From NCBI GenBank assembly GCA_021787655.1, contig JAJYLM010000025.1:1-19843 (forward strand): 19,843 nucleotides of DNA, given 5' to 3'. The position numbers were made by a program, and so were the translations under genes. Every line of letters begins with the position of its first letter. The first letter of the stretch is position 1. Source of the DNA: a bacterium (GTDB lineage: Bacteria; JAMCPX01). This document shows, piece after piece, positions 1 through 7,658 of this stretch. The notes beneath the pieces are model-generated. The model was not told the origin of the DNA, did no database searches, and saw nothing but the letters and a program-made list of their open reading frames with translations.

Positions 1-1
1 C

Positions 2-160
2 GGCGTGTGCAGCTACGGACCGAACATGGTGATTTACCCTGAAAACGTCTGGTACGGCGGTCTCACGCTTCAGGACGTCGAAGAAATCATCACCGGGCAT
101 ATCATCAACAACAGGGTTGTCAACAGGCTGCTGCTCCCACCCGAAGCATTCGGCACATGA
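2..160 (+). CDS. 2Fe-2S ferredoxin, thioredoxin-like fold, C-terminal fragment
   Basis: The frame is open from the left edge and ends at TGA 158-160, so only the last 52 residues are present and the start lies outside the window. The fragment begins GVCSYGPNMVIYPENVWYGG. This matches the C-terminal part of thioredoxin-like [2Fe-2S] ferredoxins, where a cluster cysteine is followed by GP, a hydrophobic strand, YPE and WY, then an acidic helix (here LQDVEEIITGHI). The single Cys at window residue 3 of the fragment would be the last cluster ligand. Such ferredoxins carry electrons in the cytoplasm, often for NADH-dependent hydrogenase or formate dehydrogenase modules; that partner is inference, because the upstream genes are not visible. 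The stop overlaps the next start as ATGA. Confidence 0.75.
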   Translation, partial: GVCSYGPNMVIYPENVWYGGLTLQDVEEIITGHIINNRVVNRLLLPPEAFGT

Positions 161-294
161 TCATCGACAGCCATGTACACCTGTTTCCGAACATCCCGTA
201 CGACATGATGACCGAGATCAACGCGATCAAAGCCCTGAACCTGGGCAAAGAAACCGAAGACAAGCTGCTGTTCAAGAACGCGCTGCGATGGTAG
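157..294 (+). pseudogene. Amidohydrolase-type metal-dependent hydrolase, internally deleted remnant
   Basis: This is a 45-codon frame starting at ATG 157, which overlaps the ferredoxin stop (ATGA), and ending at TAG 292-294. The first 11 residues, MIIDSHVHLFP, are a textbook start of a TIM-barrel amidohydrolase, with the HxH metal-binding motif at residues 6-8. The rest, ending EDKLLFKNALRW, reads like the extreme C-terminus of the same family, where a helix with IKAL is followed by NALR. Members usually run to about 250-300 residues, so the whole barrel between the two ends is missing while the frame is kept. The likely explanation is an in-frame deletion joining an early 'LFP' to a late 'FPNIPY' segment (inference). 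It cannot fold as a hydrolase. A genuine small protein is possible but less likely. Confidence 0.6.
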
Positions 295-376
295 TAATTG
301 ATAATAACTTGTAATAATCCGCTTCTGATGAGGGTTTCCCAGTAATCAGCTTCAAAAATCAAGACCTTTTGTAGAT

Positions 377-458
377 TGCCGAAGGCGGGACTCGAACCCG
401 CACGGTGTTACCCGCCACCCCCTCAAGATGGTGTGTCTACCAATTCCACCACTTCGGC
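377..458 (-). tRNA. tRNA-Leu, anticodon GAG
   Basis: Read on the minus strand, the acceptor stem GCCGAAG (458-452) pairs with CTTCGGC (384-378), and the discriminator A is at 377. The D loop carries GAATTGGTAGA. The anticodon stem CCATC pairs with GGTGG around the loop TTGAGGG, giving anticodon GAG. A long variable arm marks a class II tRNA, and the T arm contains GGTTCGAGTCC. CCA is not encoded. It reads CUC and CUU leucine codons. It starts 6 bases after the secG stop, so it is very likely cut from the same transcript. In Escherichia coli, leuU, also tRNA-Leu(GAG), sits directly after secG, so the linkage looks ancient. Confidence 0.95.
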
Positions 459-464
459 ACTGGG

Positions 465-800
465 TTATTTTTGCTGCGTTGTCGACGGACTCACGGGCAT
501 TGCATTCTGTGACGGCGCCTGCGCCGGTGCCGTCTGCAGGGGCACCGCCTGGTTGAACAGCCTGTTCTGTCCGTTTTCGCCGCTGAGGTATGCAAGGGTT
601 ATCGACGTGAGGAGGAACAGGATACCGGTAACAATGGTAGCCTTTTCGAGAAAATTGCTCGGGCCCGAGGATCCGAAGAAGCTCTCGCTGGAACCTCCGA
701 ATGCCGCTCCCATCCCTGAACCTTTGCCCACCTGCAAGAGAACTACCATGACAATCGCCACGGCAAGCATGATATGCACCAACAAAATCAACGTATACAT
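465..800 (-). CDS. secG: Preprotein translocase subunit SecG
   Basis: This 111-residue protein is the small accessory subunit of the SecYEG channel, which helps SecA-driven protein export across the inner membrane. It has two predicted membrane helices, roughly residues 2-22 (LILLVHIMLAVAIVMVVLLQ) and 53-70. Between them is the Gly/Ser-rich cytoplasmic loop GKGSGMGAAFGG and an SSESFFGSSG stretch typical of the family. The C-terminus is a low-complexity Gln/Pro/Ala/Ser tail. The start lies 4 bases after the tpiA stop, with GGGAG inside the end of tpiA acting as ribosome binding site. The gap-pgk-tpi-secG order is common in bacteria. The tRNA-Leu follows after 6 bases. Confidence 0.96.
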   Translation of the reverse strand: MYTLILLVHIMLAVAIVMVVLLQVGKGSGMGAAFGGSSESFFGSSGPSNFLEKATIVTGILFLLTSITLAYLSGENGQNRLFNQAVPLQTAPAQAPSQNAMPVSPSTTQQK

Positions 801-804
801 GTTC

Positions 805-1572
805 CTATTTCTCCCTTTTCACAATAAGGTTAATTATACTTAAAAATTTATCAAGGTCAAGGCTTACACCGCCTATCAGTGCGCCGTTGATATGATCCAT
901 GTCCATAAGCCCTTCGATATTGTTCTCATTCACGCTCCCGCCGTACAGGATCCGAATCCTGCAGCCGGTATCGACGCCGAAGCGTTTTTCGAGGAACCTG
1001 CGTATCTCTTCGTGCATGTCCTCCGCCTGCTGCGGGGTTGCGACATTTCCCGTACCGATGGCCCACACGGGCTCGTAGGCAATGACGATATCCCCGGGGT
1101 CTTTTATCCCGATGTCGAACAGCCCGGCATTGAGCTGGAACTGCACGACGTTGAACATGATCCCTGCCTTGCGCTCCTCGGCCCTCTCGCCGACGCAGAG
1201 CACGGGGCGTATCCCTTTTGCCAGCAGCGATGCGGCCTTGAGGTTTACCGTCCGGTCGGTTTCACCGAAAAACTGCCGGCGCTCTGAGTGTCCCACGATG
1301 CAGTACTCCACGCCGAGCTCCCGGAGCATGGCCGCAGACACCTCGCCGGTGAATGCGCCCTTGTCTTCCCAGTACACGTCCTGTGCACCGGTGAAAAAAC
1401 CCCTGGCTGTGAGCGCCGGAAGTGAAACGAACGGCGGTGCAACGACAATATCAACCTTGCCGCCGGGAATACCGCCGAGACGTGCCGCCAGGGCATCGCC
1501 GAATGCCCGTGCCTCGGCCGGCCCTTTGTTGAGCTTCCAGTTTCCTGCAATCAGGGGACGGGGCTTCACCAT
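805..1572 (-). CDS. tpiA: Triosephosphate isomerase
   Basis: A 255-residue enzyme that interconverts dihydroxyacetone phosphate and glyceraldehyde 3-phosphate in the cytoplasm. The catalytic residues are visible: Asn11 and Lys13 in GNWKLNK, the electrophile His95 in VGHSERR, and the general base Glu167 in AYEPVWAIGTG. The phosphate-gripping loop 6 follows that motif directly, and the GGSV phosphate-binding turn is near the C-terminus. Length is normal for the family (about 250). Its start overlaps the pgk stop by one base (TGATG), so the two are translationally coupled. It belongs to the gap-pgk-tpi-secG run. Confidence 0.97.
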   Translation of the reverse strand: MVKPRPLIAGNWKLNKGPAEARAFGDALAARLGGIPGGKVDIVVAPPFVSLPALTARGFFTGAQDVYWEDKGAFTGEVSAAMLRELGVEYCIVGHSERRQFFGETDRTVNLKAASLLAKGIRPVLCVGERAEERKAGIMFNVVQFQLNAGLFDIGIKDPGDIVIAYEPVWAIGTGNVATPQQAEDMHEEIRRFLEKRFGVDTGCRIRILYGGSVNENNIEGLMDMDHINGALIGGVSLDLDKFLSIINLIVKREK

Positions 1573-2783
1573 CAGCCTTTCTGCAAACAGTTTTCAAGCG
1601 CCTTGAGCGCAGGAAGGTCTTTACCCTCGAGCAGTTCGAGGAACGCACCGCCGCCGGTCGATATGTACGATATGTTCGCGCTCTCTCCCGCCTCGTGGAC
1701 GGCAACATCCGTGTCGCCGCCGCCGACGATGGTCAGCGCGTACGAGTTGGCAACATGGGACACCATGGACATCGTCCCCCGCGAGAAGCTCTGCATCTCG
1801 AAAACCCCCATCGGTCCGTTCCAGATAATGGTCTTTGCCCCCTGGATAGCGAACGAGAACAGGAGGTTGGTGGAAGGACCTATGTCCATCGCCATCCAGT
1901 CATGCGGGATCTCCTGGATGGTCACGATCCTCGACTCTGCCTTCGGATCGTACTTGTCTGCAACGACGCAGTCTACCGGCAGATAAACCTTGACGCCCTT
2001 TTCCCGCGCCCTCTGGAGGGTGTCCAGCGCAGTCCTGAGCATGTCGTTTTCCACGATGGATTTGCCCACCTCGTACCCGAGCGCCTTCAGGAAGGTGAAC
2101 GCCATGCCGCCGCCGATGATCAGCTTGTCCACCTTGTCGAGCAGGTTGGACATTGCTGCAAGCTTGCTGGAAACCTTCGCACCGCCGATAATCGCCACAA
2201 AGGGCCTGAGGGGGTTGTCCGTCGCCTTGGTGAAATAGTTGAGCTCCTTTTTCATGAGGAACCCCGCTGCACACTGGGGGACGTACTTCGTTATGGCGGA
2301 CACGCTGGCATGGTTGCGGTGTGCAACTGCAAACGCGTCGTTGATGTAGACATCGATGTCCTGGGCAAGGAGCTTTGCGAATTCGTCGTCGTTCTTTTCC
2401 TCCCCCGGGTTGAACCTCAGATTTTCGAGCAGGAGCACCTCTTCCCTGTGGAGGTGTTTCTTGTATTCGTCTGCGGACGTGCCCGTGCATTCTCCGGCAA
2501 ACAGGACTTCCTTGTCGAGGAGACGGGAAAGCCTTTTCGCCACGATCTGGAGTGAATACTTCGGGTCCTTGACGCCCTTGGGACGCGACATATGGGACGC
2601 AAGAACGATCGACGCGCCCTCATCGAGTGCATAGTTGATGGTCGGCAGGACACTGCGTATCCTGATATCATCGGATATTCCGCCGTCCTGGGTCATCGGC
2701 ACGTTGAAATCCACCCGGATGAACAGCCGCTTGTTCTTGATATCGATGGTATCGATATATTTCAGATCTTTATAGTTTATCAT
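1572..2783 (-). CDS. pgk: Phosphoglycerate kinase
   Basis: This 403-residue enzyme transfers phosphate between 1,3-bisphosphoglycerate and ADP, the first ATP-forming step of glycolysis, reversible in gluconeogenesis. The N-terminal domain contains the substrate-binding RVDFNVPM motif and the SHMSRPKG segment. The nucleotide-binding side ends with GGGDT and a STGGGAFLELLEG motif. The start is set at ATG 2783-2781. It gives the usual N-terminus MINYKDLKYID, while an in-frame start 20 codons upstream would lie inside gapA and adds unrelated Arg-rich sequence. The ATG overlaps the gapA stop as ATGA, and the stop overlaps tpiA by one base. Confidence 0.97.
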   Translation of the reverse strand: MINYKDLKYIDTIDIKNKRLFIRVDFNVPMTQDGGISDDIRIRSVLPTINYALDEGASIVLASHMSRPKGVKDPKYSLQIVAKRLSRLLDKEVLFAGECTGTSADEYKKHLHREEVLLLENLRFNPGEEKNDDEFAKLLAQDIDVYINDAFAVAHRNHASVSAITKYVPQCAAGFLMKKELNYFTKATDNPLRPFVAIIGGAKVSSKLAAMSNLLDKVDKLIIGGGMAFTFLKALGYEVGKSIVENDMLRTALDTLQRAREKGVKVYLPVDCVVADKYDPKAESRIVTIQEIPHDWMAMDIGPSTNLLFSFAIQGAKTIIWNGPMGVFEMQSFSRGTMSMVSHVANSYALTIVGGGDTDVAVHEAGESANISYISTGGGAFLELLEGKDLPALKALENCLQKG

Positions 2784-3787
2784 CCGCGTACCCCGCTGCC
2801 GACCAGTTCGACGAGGTCGACCATCCGCGTCGAGAACCCCCATTCGTTATCGTACCAGGAGAAGACCTTGACCAGGGTCCCGTTGATCACCCGCGTCATG
2901 AGGGAATCCACGACGGTCGAGAAGTGCGTGCCCCGGTGGTCGATCGAAACCAGGGGTTCTTCCGAGTACCCGAGTATGCCTTTCATGGCTCCCTCGGACA
3001 CCTTCTTAAACAGGGCGTTCACCTCCTCTGCGGAGGTCGCCTTCTTCACGGTCGCCGAAAGGTCGACGATGGAGACGTCGAACGTCGGTACCCTGATGGA
3101 TATGCCGTCGAGCTTTCCTTTCACCTCCGGTATGACCAGGTGCAGGGCCTTCGCAGCGCCGGTCGTCGTCGGTATCATGGATATGGCTGCCGCGCGTGCA
3201 CGCCTGAGGTCCTTGTGGGGCAGATCGAGGATCCGCTGATCGTTGGTGTAGGAATGCACGGTGGTCATAAATGCGTTTTCGATGCCCAGGTTGTCGTTGA
3301 GCACCTTGACGACCGGGGCAAGCCCGTTCGTCGTACAGGATGCATTGGAAATGATATTGTGTTTCGCGGGATCGTAGTTCGTATGGTTGACGCCCAGGAC
3401 GATGGTTATGTCCGGGTCCTTTGCAGGCGCTGAAATGATGACCTTCTTCGCGCCGCCCTTGAAATGAAGCTCGGCCTTCTCACGGTCCGTAAACAATCCG
3501 GAACTTTCGACCACGACGTCGACCCCGTAGTCTTTCCAGGGGATGTCCCCGGGGTTCCGCTGTGACGTAATGGCAGTCTTCTTCCCGTCGACGAACAGCG
3601 CGGTCTCCTCTGCCCGTACCTCGGCGTTGAGCGTGCCATGAACGGAATCGTACTTCAGGAGATGTGCAAGCGTCTTTGCGTCCGTAATATCGTTGATCGC
3701 CGCGATCTGGATGTCCTTGCGCTGCAGCGCGATCCGGTGCACAATCCTGCCGATCCTTCCGTATCCATTAATACCTATCTTCATCAT
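2780..3787 (-). CDS. gapA: Glyceraldehyde-3-phosphate dehydrogenase, type I
   Basis: A 335-residue enzyme that oxidises glyceraldehyde 3-phosphate to 1,3-bisphosphoglycerate. The N-terminal Rossmann motif is INGYGRIGR. The Asp in AINDITD (about residue 33) favours NAD over NADP. The catalytic Cys151 is in SNASCTTN, and His178 is in TTVHSYT. The usual second cysteine four residues later is Gly155 (SCTTNG), so the common CxxxC pair is absent. GGAGG lies only one base before the first ATG (3787) but four before a second, adjacent ATG (3784), so translation may begin at the second Met. It starts 6 bases after the stress-protein stop and overlaps pgk by 4 bases. Confidence 0.97.
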   Translation of the reverse strand: MMKIGINGYGRIGRIVHRIALQRKDIQIAAINDITDAKTLAHLLKYDSVHGTLNAEVRAEETALFVDGKKTAITSQRNPGDIPWKDYGVDVVVESSGLFTDREKAELHFKGGAKKVIISAPAKDPDITIVLGVNHTNYDPAKHNIISNASCTTNGLAPVVKVLNDNLGIENAFMTTVHSYTNDQRILDLPHKDLRRARAAAISMIPTTTGAAKALHLVIPEVKGKLDGISIRVPTFDVSIVDLSATVKKATSAEEVNALFKKVSEGAMKGILGYSEEPLVSIDHRGTHFSTVVDSLMTRVINGTLVKVFSWYDNEWGFSTRMVDLVELVGSGVRG

Positions 3788-3793
3788 GCCTCC

Positions 3794-4633
3794 TTAACTT
3801 TTTGTCACAATGACGGGTTTGCTCGTGTTCCGGATCACGTACTCCGTCGTACTGCCCAGAACCATCTCGACAATCCTCGAATGCCCGTGCGCTCCCATAA
3901 CGAGGAGATCGTACGGTCCGCTGTCCATCATGGACTTCAGCACCGTTTCGGTGCTGCCGGTCTTTTTCTGCGTGTCGGCGCTGATTCCGTACGGATTTAT
4001 ATAAGACGTTACACTGTTGAGGATTGTCAAGGAAACCTTTTCGTCTTTGTTCACCGTCACGATCGTGAGCGGTATGTTCATGTCCTTGCAGAAGCCTGCC
4101 GCAAACTCCATGGCTTTCTTTGCCCCGTTGCTGTCGTCGTACGCAAGCAGGACGTGGTTGATCTCATGGAACTGCGCAGGGCTGATGAACAGGGGCTTGG
4201 TCAGCCTGCGGGTGAGCCCCTCGGTCGTGGAACCGAGGATCTTCCGGTCGAACTGCGAGTTCACGCCCCGCTGTCCTATGATCACGAGGTCCACAAGCTT
4301 TTCACGCTCGCAGATTTCCTTCGTGACGATGCCGGTATCGAGGTAGGTCGTGCATGCCATACCGGCCTTCGCGCAGGTTGCTTCAGCCTCGGCAAGAATA
4401 TCCTTTCCGCGCTGGCGCAGGATGCTGCTCACCTTACCGGAAAAGTCGACGAACGGCTCGAAGCCCATCGCGCCGGAGAGGTCGTGGAGAAAAGGGTTCT
4501 CGAGGAACACCACGTCGATGACGTGCTGTATGTGCAGGGCAGCGTTCAGTTTCTTTGCGAGATACGCGGCATAGGTCAGCGCCGTATCGCTGTTTTCCGA
4601 ACCGTCGACTGAAACAAGTATGTGTTTAATCAT
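3794..4633 (-). CDS. Tandem-domain universal stress protein
   Basis: This 279-residue cytoplasmic protein has two UspA domains in tandem, about residues 1-150 and 155-279. Each begins with a hydrophobic strand followed by an acidic turn (ILVSVDGS; VLLAYDDS). The second domain ends with MGAHGHSRIVEMVLGS, the G-2x-G-9x-G-S ATP-binding pattern. The first has GQRGVNSQFDRKILGS, with one extra residue between the second and third Gly, so ATP binding there is less certain. The family helps survival under starvation, redox and energy stress, but the exact target is unknown. Its start overlaps the hydrolase stop (ATGA) and its TAA stop abuts the gapA ribosome binding site, so it should be co-expressed with glycolytic genes. 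Confidence 0.93.
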   Translation of the reverse strand: MIKHILVSVDGSENSDTALTYAAYLAKKLNAALHIQHVIDVVFLENPFLHDLSGAMGFEPFVDFSGKVSSILRQRGKDILAEAEATCAKAGMACTTYLDTGIVTKEICEREKLVDLVIIGQRGVNSQFDRKILGSTTEGLTRRLTKPLFISPAQFHEINHVLLAYDDSNGAKKAMEFAAGFCKDMNIPLTIVTVNKDEKVSLTILNSVTSYINPYGISADTQKKTGSTETVLKSMMDSGPYDLLVMGAHGHSRIVEMVLGSTTEYVIRNTSKPVIVTKS

Positions 4634-5388
4634 ATAACCCCCGTTTTTATGAATCTCTGAAATTCGAGTATTGAAGCAACGACCCCTTCTTTATCCCTGT
4701 CCACCGACAGCACATGAAAAGAACCGGAGAACACCACGTTCTTCTTTATAGTAGACCCTATTTTTCTGTCAATTATTTCAACCGCATTCCGAGCTATCGT
4801 ATGGTCGTTTACCGAAGACACCGTGAGGACCGGTACGCAGACCCCCGGCAGCAGCTTCAGCACGAGCCGGCGCAGGCGTTCAAACTGCACCAGGGCATTG
4901 AACGCTATCTTGTTATACGCGCCGTAGTGGTCTTTTGCCGCAGGATCCGCGATATCGGCACCGTTCGCCTTGGTATAGTACAGGGCCGGCACGGGAAGAA
5001 CCATGGCATACGCGTGCAGCAGGGACATGAACAGCCGGTTGAACCCTCCGGAAAGCCGTATCGCAGGTGCCAGCAGTGCAAGCCCCCTCACCCTGCCCGG
5101 GTACCGGACTGCACCGTACAGGGCAAGGAGCGCACCCATGGACTGTCCCACGATGAAACACCCCTGCGGGCAGGCGTCGATCCCGGCTGCGGCCGCATCG
5201 ATCCATTCCTGCATGCGCACGGCAAGCAGGTCTTCGGGACGCGTGCCGTGTCCCGGCAGGCCAATATTGATCACCCTCTGTCCGGTACCGCCCAGGGAGT
5301 CCCCGATAAACTGCATATCCGCGGTGCTGCCGGACAATCCGTGTATCAGAAGAACGTCCATCATACCTGGTTCAGGACATAGGATCAA
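4630..5388 (-). CDS. Alpha/beta-hydrolase, Est30/monoacylglycerol-lipase-like carboxylesterase
   Basis: This 252-residue protein shows the alpha/beta-hydrolase plan: VLLIHGLSGSTAD holds the oxyanion HG, GLPGHGT follows, and the nucleophile elbow is GQSMG with Ser83. The acid is probably Asp195 in SSVNDHT and the base His225 in SGSFHVLSVDRDK, as in Geobacillus Est30-type carboxylesterases. No signal peptide is seen, so it probably acts in the cytoplasm on short or medium acyl esters; the substrate is unknown. The start is uncertain. TTG 5388 has no clear ribosome binding site, and ATG 5364 or 5361 would shorten it by 8-9 residues. However, the PEPG segment before the internal Met residues fits the family alignment. 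The stop overlaps the stress-protein start by 4 bases. Confidence 0.85.
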   Translation of the reverse strand: MILCPEPGMMDVLLIHGLSGSTADMQFIGDSLGGTGQRVINIGLPGHGTRPEDLLAVRMQEWIDAAAAGIDACPQGCFIVGQSMGALLALYGAVRYPGRVRGLALLAPAIRLSGGFNRLFMSLLHAYAMVLPVPALYYTKANGADIADPAAKDHYGAYNKIAFNALVQFERLRRLVLKLLPGVCVPVLTVSSVNDHTIARNAVEIIDRKIGSTIKKNVVFSGSFHVLSVDRDKEGVVASILEFQRFIKTGVI

Positions 5389-5427
5389 AACGAAGGATTA
5401 TCAAGGGATCCAAGAACCAGGGCAGGG

Positions 5428-6648
5428 TCATCCCGAACGGCCCGCCCTGAGGAACTTCCACAGGTAATAGAGCGACGGTATGGTGCCGAGCAGACCACCG
5501 ATGAAGATCGAGGTCCTTACCCCTGCCGCGTCCGCTATGCCGCCGATGAACAGGTTGCCGATGGGCGTCACACCCATGAAGACGAGCGAGTACACGCTCA
5601 TTGCCCTGCCCCTGAGCTCGTCCGGCGTATTGAGCTGAATGGTGGTATTGGTGAGCGCGGTAAAGAAAATCGCGCCGAACCCTATGAGAAAAAGTATGAA
5701 GACCGCTGCGTACAGTCCCGAAACAAACGCTATGACCATCTGGAAGAGGGACAGAACAACGCCGCCGAGGACAAGGTATACCGGGTTGGGACTGCGGCTG
5801 CTCCTCAGTGCCACGAGCACCGCCCCGAAGATAGAGCCGACCCCGAGTGCCGACATGAGGAATCCGAAGATCTCGGGGTTGCTGTGAAAAACATACTTTG
5901 CATAGACCGGGACGACGACGTTGAAGTTGATCGCGAACAGGGACACGATGAGCATGAGCATGACGACGTCGAAGATAAGGGCATTGTTCCTGATGTAGTG
6001 CAGCCCCTCTTTGACATCCTCGATGACGTTTTTGGCACCCGACCTTCCGGGCAGGCCGTCAATGTCTATCAGCGCCAGGCCTGCGATGACCGGAAGGAAG
6101 CTGAGGCCGTTCAGGAGGAAGGTCGTCCCGATGCCCACCTTTGCAATGAGGATCCCCGCGACAGCCGGTCCGATGAGCCGTGCGACGTTGAAGGTCGTTG
6201 AGTTGAGGGCAACGGCGTTCATCAGCGAATCCCTGCCCACGAGATCGACCATGAATGCCTGCCGTGCGGGCACATCCAGACTGGTCGCAAGGCCGAGCAG
6301 CGCTGCAAGGATGAAAACATGCCAGTAGGTGACAATACCGCGTGCCGTGAGGACCCAGAGAATGAACGCGAGCACAGCCATGACAGTCTGGGTGAGTATG
6401 ATGAGACGGCGCTTGGGGAAGCGGTCAACGACGCTGCCTGCAAACACGGACAGCACGAGGATCGGGGTGTACTGCGCGGCGCCAATCAGGCCCAGCAGGA
6501 ACGGAGAGTTGGTCAGCTTCAGGATCAGCCACGCCTGGCCGATGCTCTGCATCCAGGTGCCGATCAGGGAAATTGCCTGTCCGAACCAGAACAGGCGGAA
6601 GTTCCGGTAACGCAGGGAAGCGAAAATTCTTTTCAGTATATTCAGCAT
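5428..6648 (-). CDS. MFS exporter of the EntS/DHA3 type
   Basis: A membrane protein of about 406 residues with some 12 predicted helices. It begins MLNILKRIFASLRYRNFRLF, the charged lead typical of EntS-like major facilitator exporters, followed by a first helix with GQAISLIGTWMQ. The loop between helices 2 and 3 carries the MFS signature GSVVDRFPKRR. Relatives export enterobactin, macrolides or other small molecules by proton antiport; the substrate here cannot be told. ATG 6648 was preferred over GTG 6663 because GGA lies five bases before it. It ends 39 bases before the esterase start on the same strand, so it may head the glycolytic unit or be a separate gene. Confidence 0.9.
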   Translation of the reverse strand: MLNILKRIFASLRYRNFRLFWFGQAISLIGTWMQSIGQAWLILKLTNSPFLLGLIGAAQYTPILVLSVFAGSVVDRFPKRRLIILTQTVMAVLAFILWVLTARGIVTYWHVFILAALLGLATSLDVPARQAFMVDLVGRDSLMNAVALNSTTFNVARLIGPAVAGILIAKVGIGTTFLLNGLSFLPVIAGLALIDIDGLPGRSGAKNVIEDVKEGLHYIRNNALIFDVVMLMLIVSLFAINFNVVVPVYAKYVFHSNPEIFGFLMSALGVGSIFGAVLVALRSSRSPNPVYLVLGGVVLSLFQMVIAFVSGLYAAVFILFLIGFGAIFFTALTNTTIQLNTPDELRGRAMSVYSLVFMGVTPIGNLFIGGIADAAGVRTSIFIGGLLGTIPSLYYLWKFLRAGRSG

Positions 6649-6835
6649 GATGGTCCGATGCACAGTGATGCCGCGTGCAGAAACGCGTTAACCCCGTTTC
6701 TTCACCGCCGGGCATCAACCCCGCGGCACGTGAAACCGGTCCCGCACGCTCGCACTATGCTCAGGGAGCTTAGAACATTCGTGAACCATGGTAAAGTGAT
6801 TTGAAATATCTCTCCGGGTGCTGTACATACAGGAC

Positions 6836-7636
6836 ATGGAGTCTGGGACTCGGCACAACATTGAAACACTGACGGATGACACCCGGGAAAAAGCAGTACG
6901 GCTCGTCGGGAAGGCCATCGGGGACTACGGCCTCATTGCCGGCGGCGACCGCATCCTCGTCGCCGTATCCGGCGGCAAGGACAGCTATACCCTGCTGGAC
7001 ACGCTCGAGGTCCTGCGTCACAGGGCTCCGGTCAGCTACCGCATCACCGCGCTCCACGTCGACACCGGTGCACCGGGTATGAAGAGCGACCTCGTGGAAT
7101 CCTTCCTTCGTCAGCACGGCTACGAATACCATATAGAGCACACGCGGATCCTGCAGACCGCGCTCGAACACAACACGAACGGAAAGCTCCTGTGCTCCCT
7201 GTGCTCGAGGCTGCGCAGGGGCGTGCTGTACAGCACGGCATCGAAGCTCGGGTGCAACAAGATCGCACTCGGACACAACCAGGACGACTTCATCGAAACA
7301 CTGCTCATGAACGTCTTTTTCAACGGCAGGATCAAGGCAATGCCCGTCGTCAGCGTTTCGGACAAGTACGCGGTCACGGTCATACGTCCCCTGCTGTACG
7401 TCACTGCGCGCGCCGCGCTCGAATACGCCTCCTCGATGGAAGCACCCCTGATCGACCCGCAGTGCCCGGTTTCCATGAGGCCGCAGTTGACAAACAGACA
7501 GAAAATAAGGAGAATGATAACCGAACTCGAGAAAGACCATCCTCTGCTCAAGGAGTCGATTGCTGCATCCCTGAAACATGTCCAGACAGATTGCCTTCTG
7601 GACAAGCAGTTCATGAAGCCTCCGGGCGGACAATAA
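6836..7636 (+). CDS. ttcA: TtcA-like tRNA 2-thiocytidine synthetase (PP-loop ATPase)
   Basis: A 266-residue cytoplasmic enzyme expected to thiolate cytidine 32 of tRNA using ATP and a [4Fe-4S] cluster. The PP-loop SGGKDS is at residues 45-50. A CSLCSRLRRG motif follows with Cys120 and Cys123, two of the cluster ligands, and then LGHNQDDFIETLLMN. In Escherichia coli TtcA the later motif is CNLCGSQ. Here only one Cys remains in that area (Cys210, in DPQCPVS), so it would be the third ligand. Other TtcA-like or TtuA-like thiolases cannot be excluded. An upstream GTG (6818) is in frame; neither start has a good ribosome binding site. The C-terminal extension seen in E. coli is absent. Confidence 0.85.
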   Translation: MESGTRHNIETLTDDTREKAVRLVGKAIGDYGLIAGGDRILVAVSGGKDSYTLLDTLEVLRHRAPVSYRITALHVDTGAPGMKSDLVESFLRQHGYEYHIEHTRILQTALEHNTNGKLLCSLCSRLRRGVLYSTASKLGCNKIALGHNQDDFIETLLMNVFFNGRIKAMPVVSVSDKYAVTVIRPLLYVTARAALEYASSMEAPLIDPQCPVSMRPQLTNRQKIRRMITELEKDHPLLKESIAASLKHVQTDCLLDKQFMKPPGGQ

Positions 7637-7658
7637 GAAAGGAAAGGTAGAACAGTTC

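Noticed and set aside
295..376. Possible terminator after tRNA-Leu
   Set aside because: Only a weak CTGAT/ATCAG pairing with an inner GGG/CCC, and no T-run on the minus strand. Nothing firm is seen in this stretch.
3638..4612. 324-codon plus-strand frame opposite the universal stress protein
   Set aside because: It is a shadow frame with no family-like motifs, while the minus-strand gene has clear UspA motifs and coupled neighbours.
6649..6835. Promoters in the divergent gap between the MFS exporter and ttcA
   Set aside because: No pair of -35 and -10 elements with acceptable spacing could be found by eye on either strand, although promoters must lie here or nearby.
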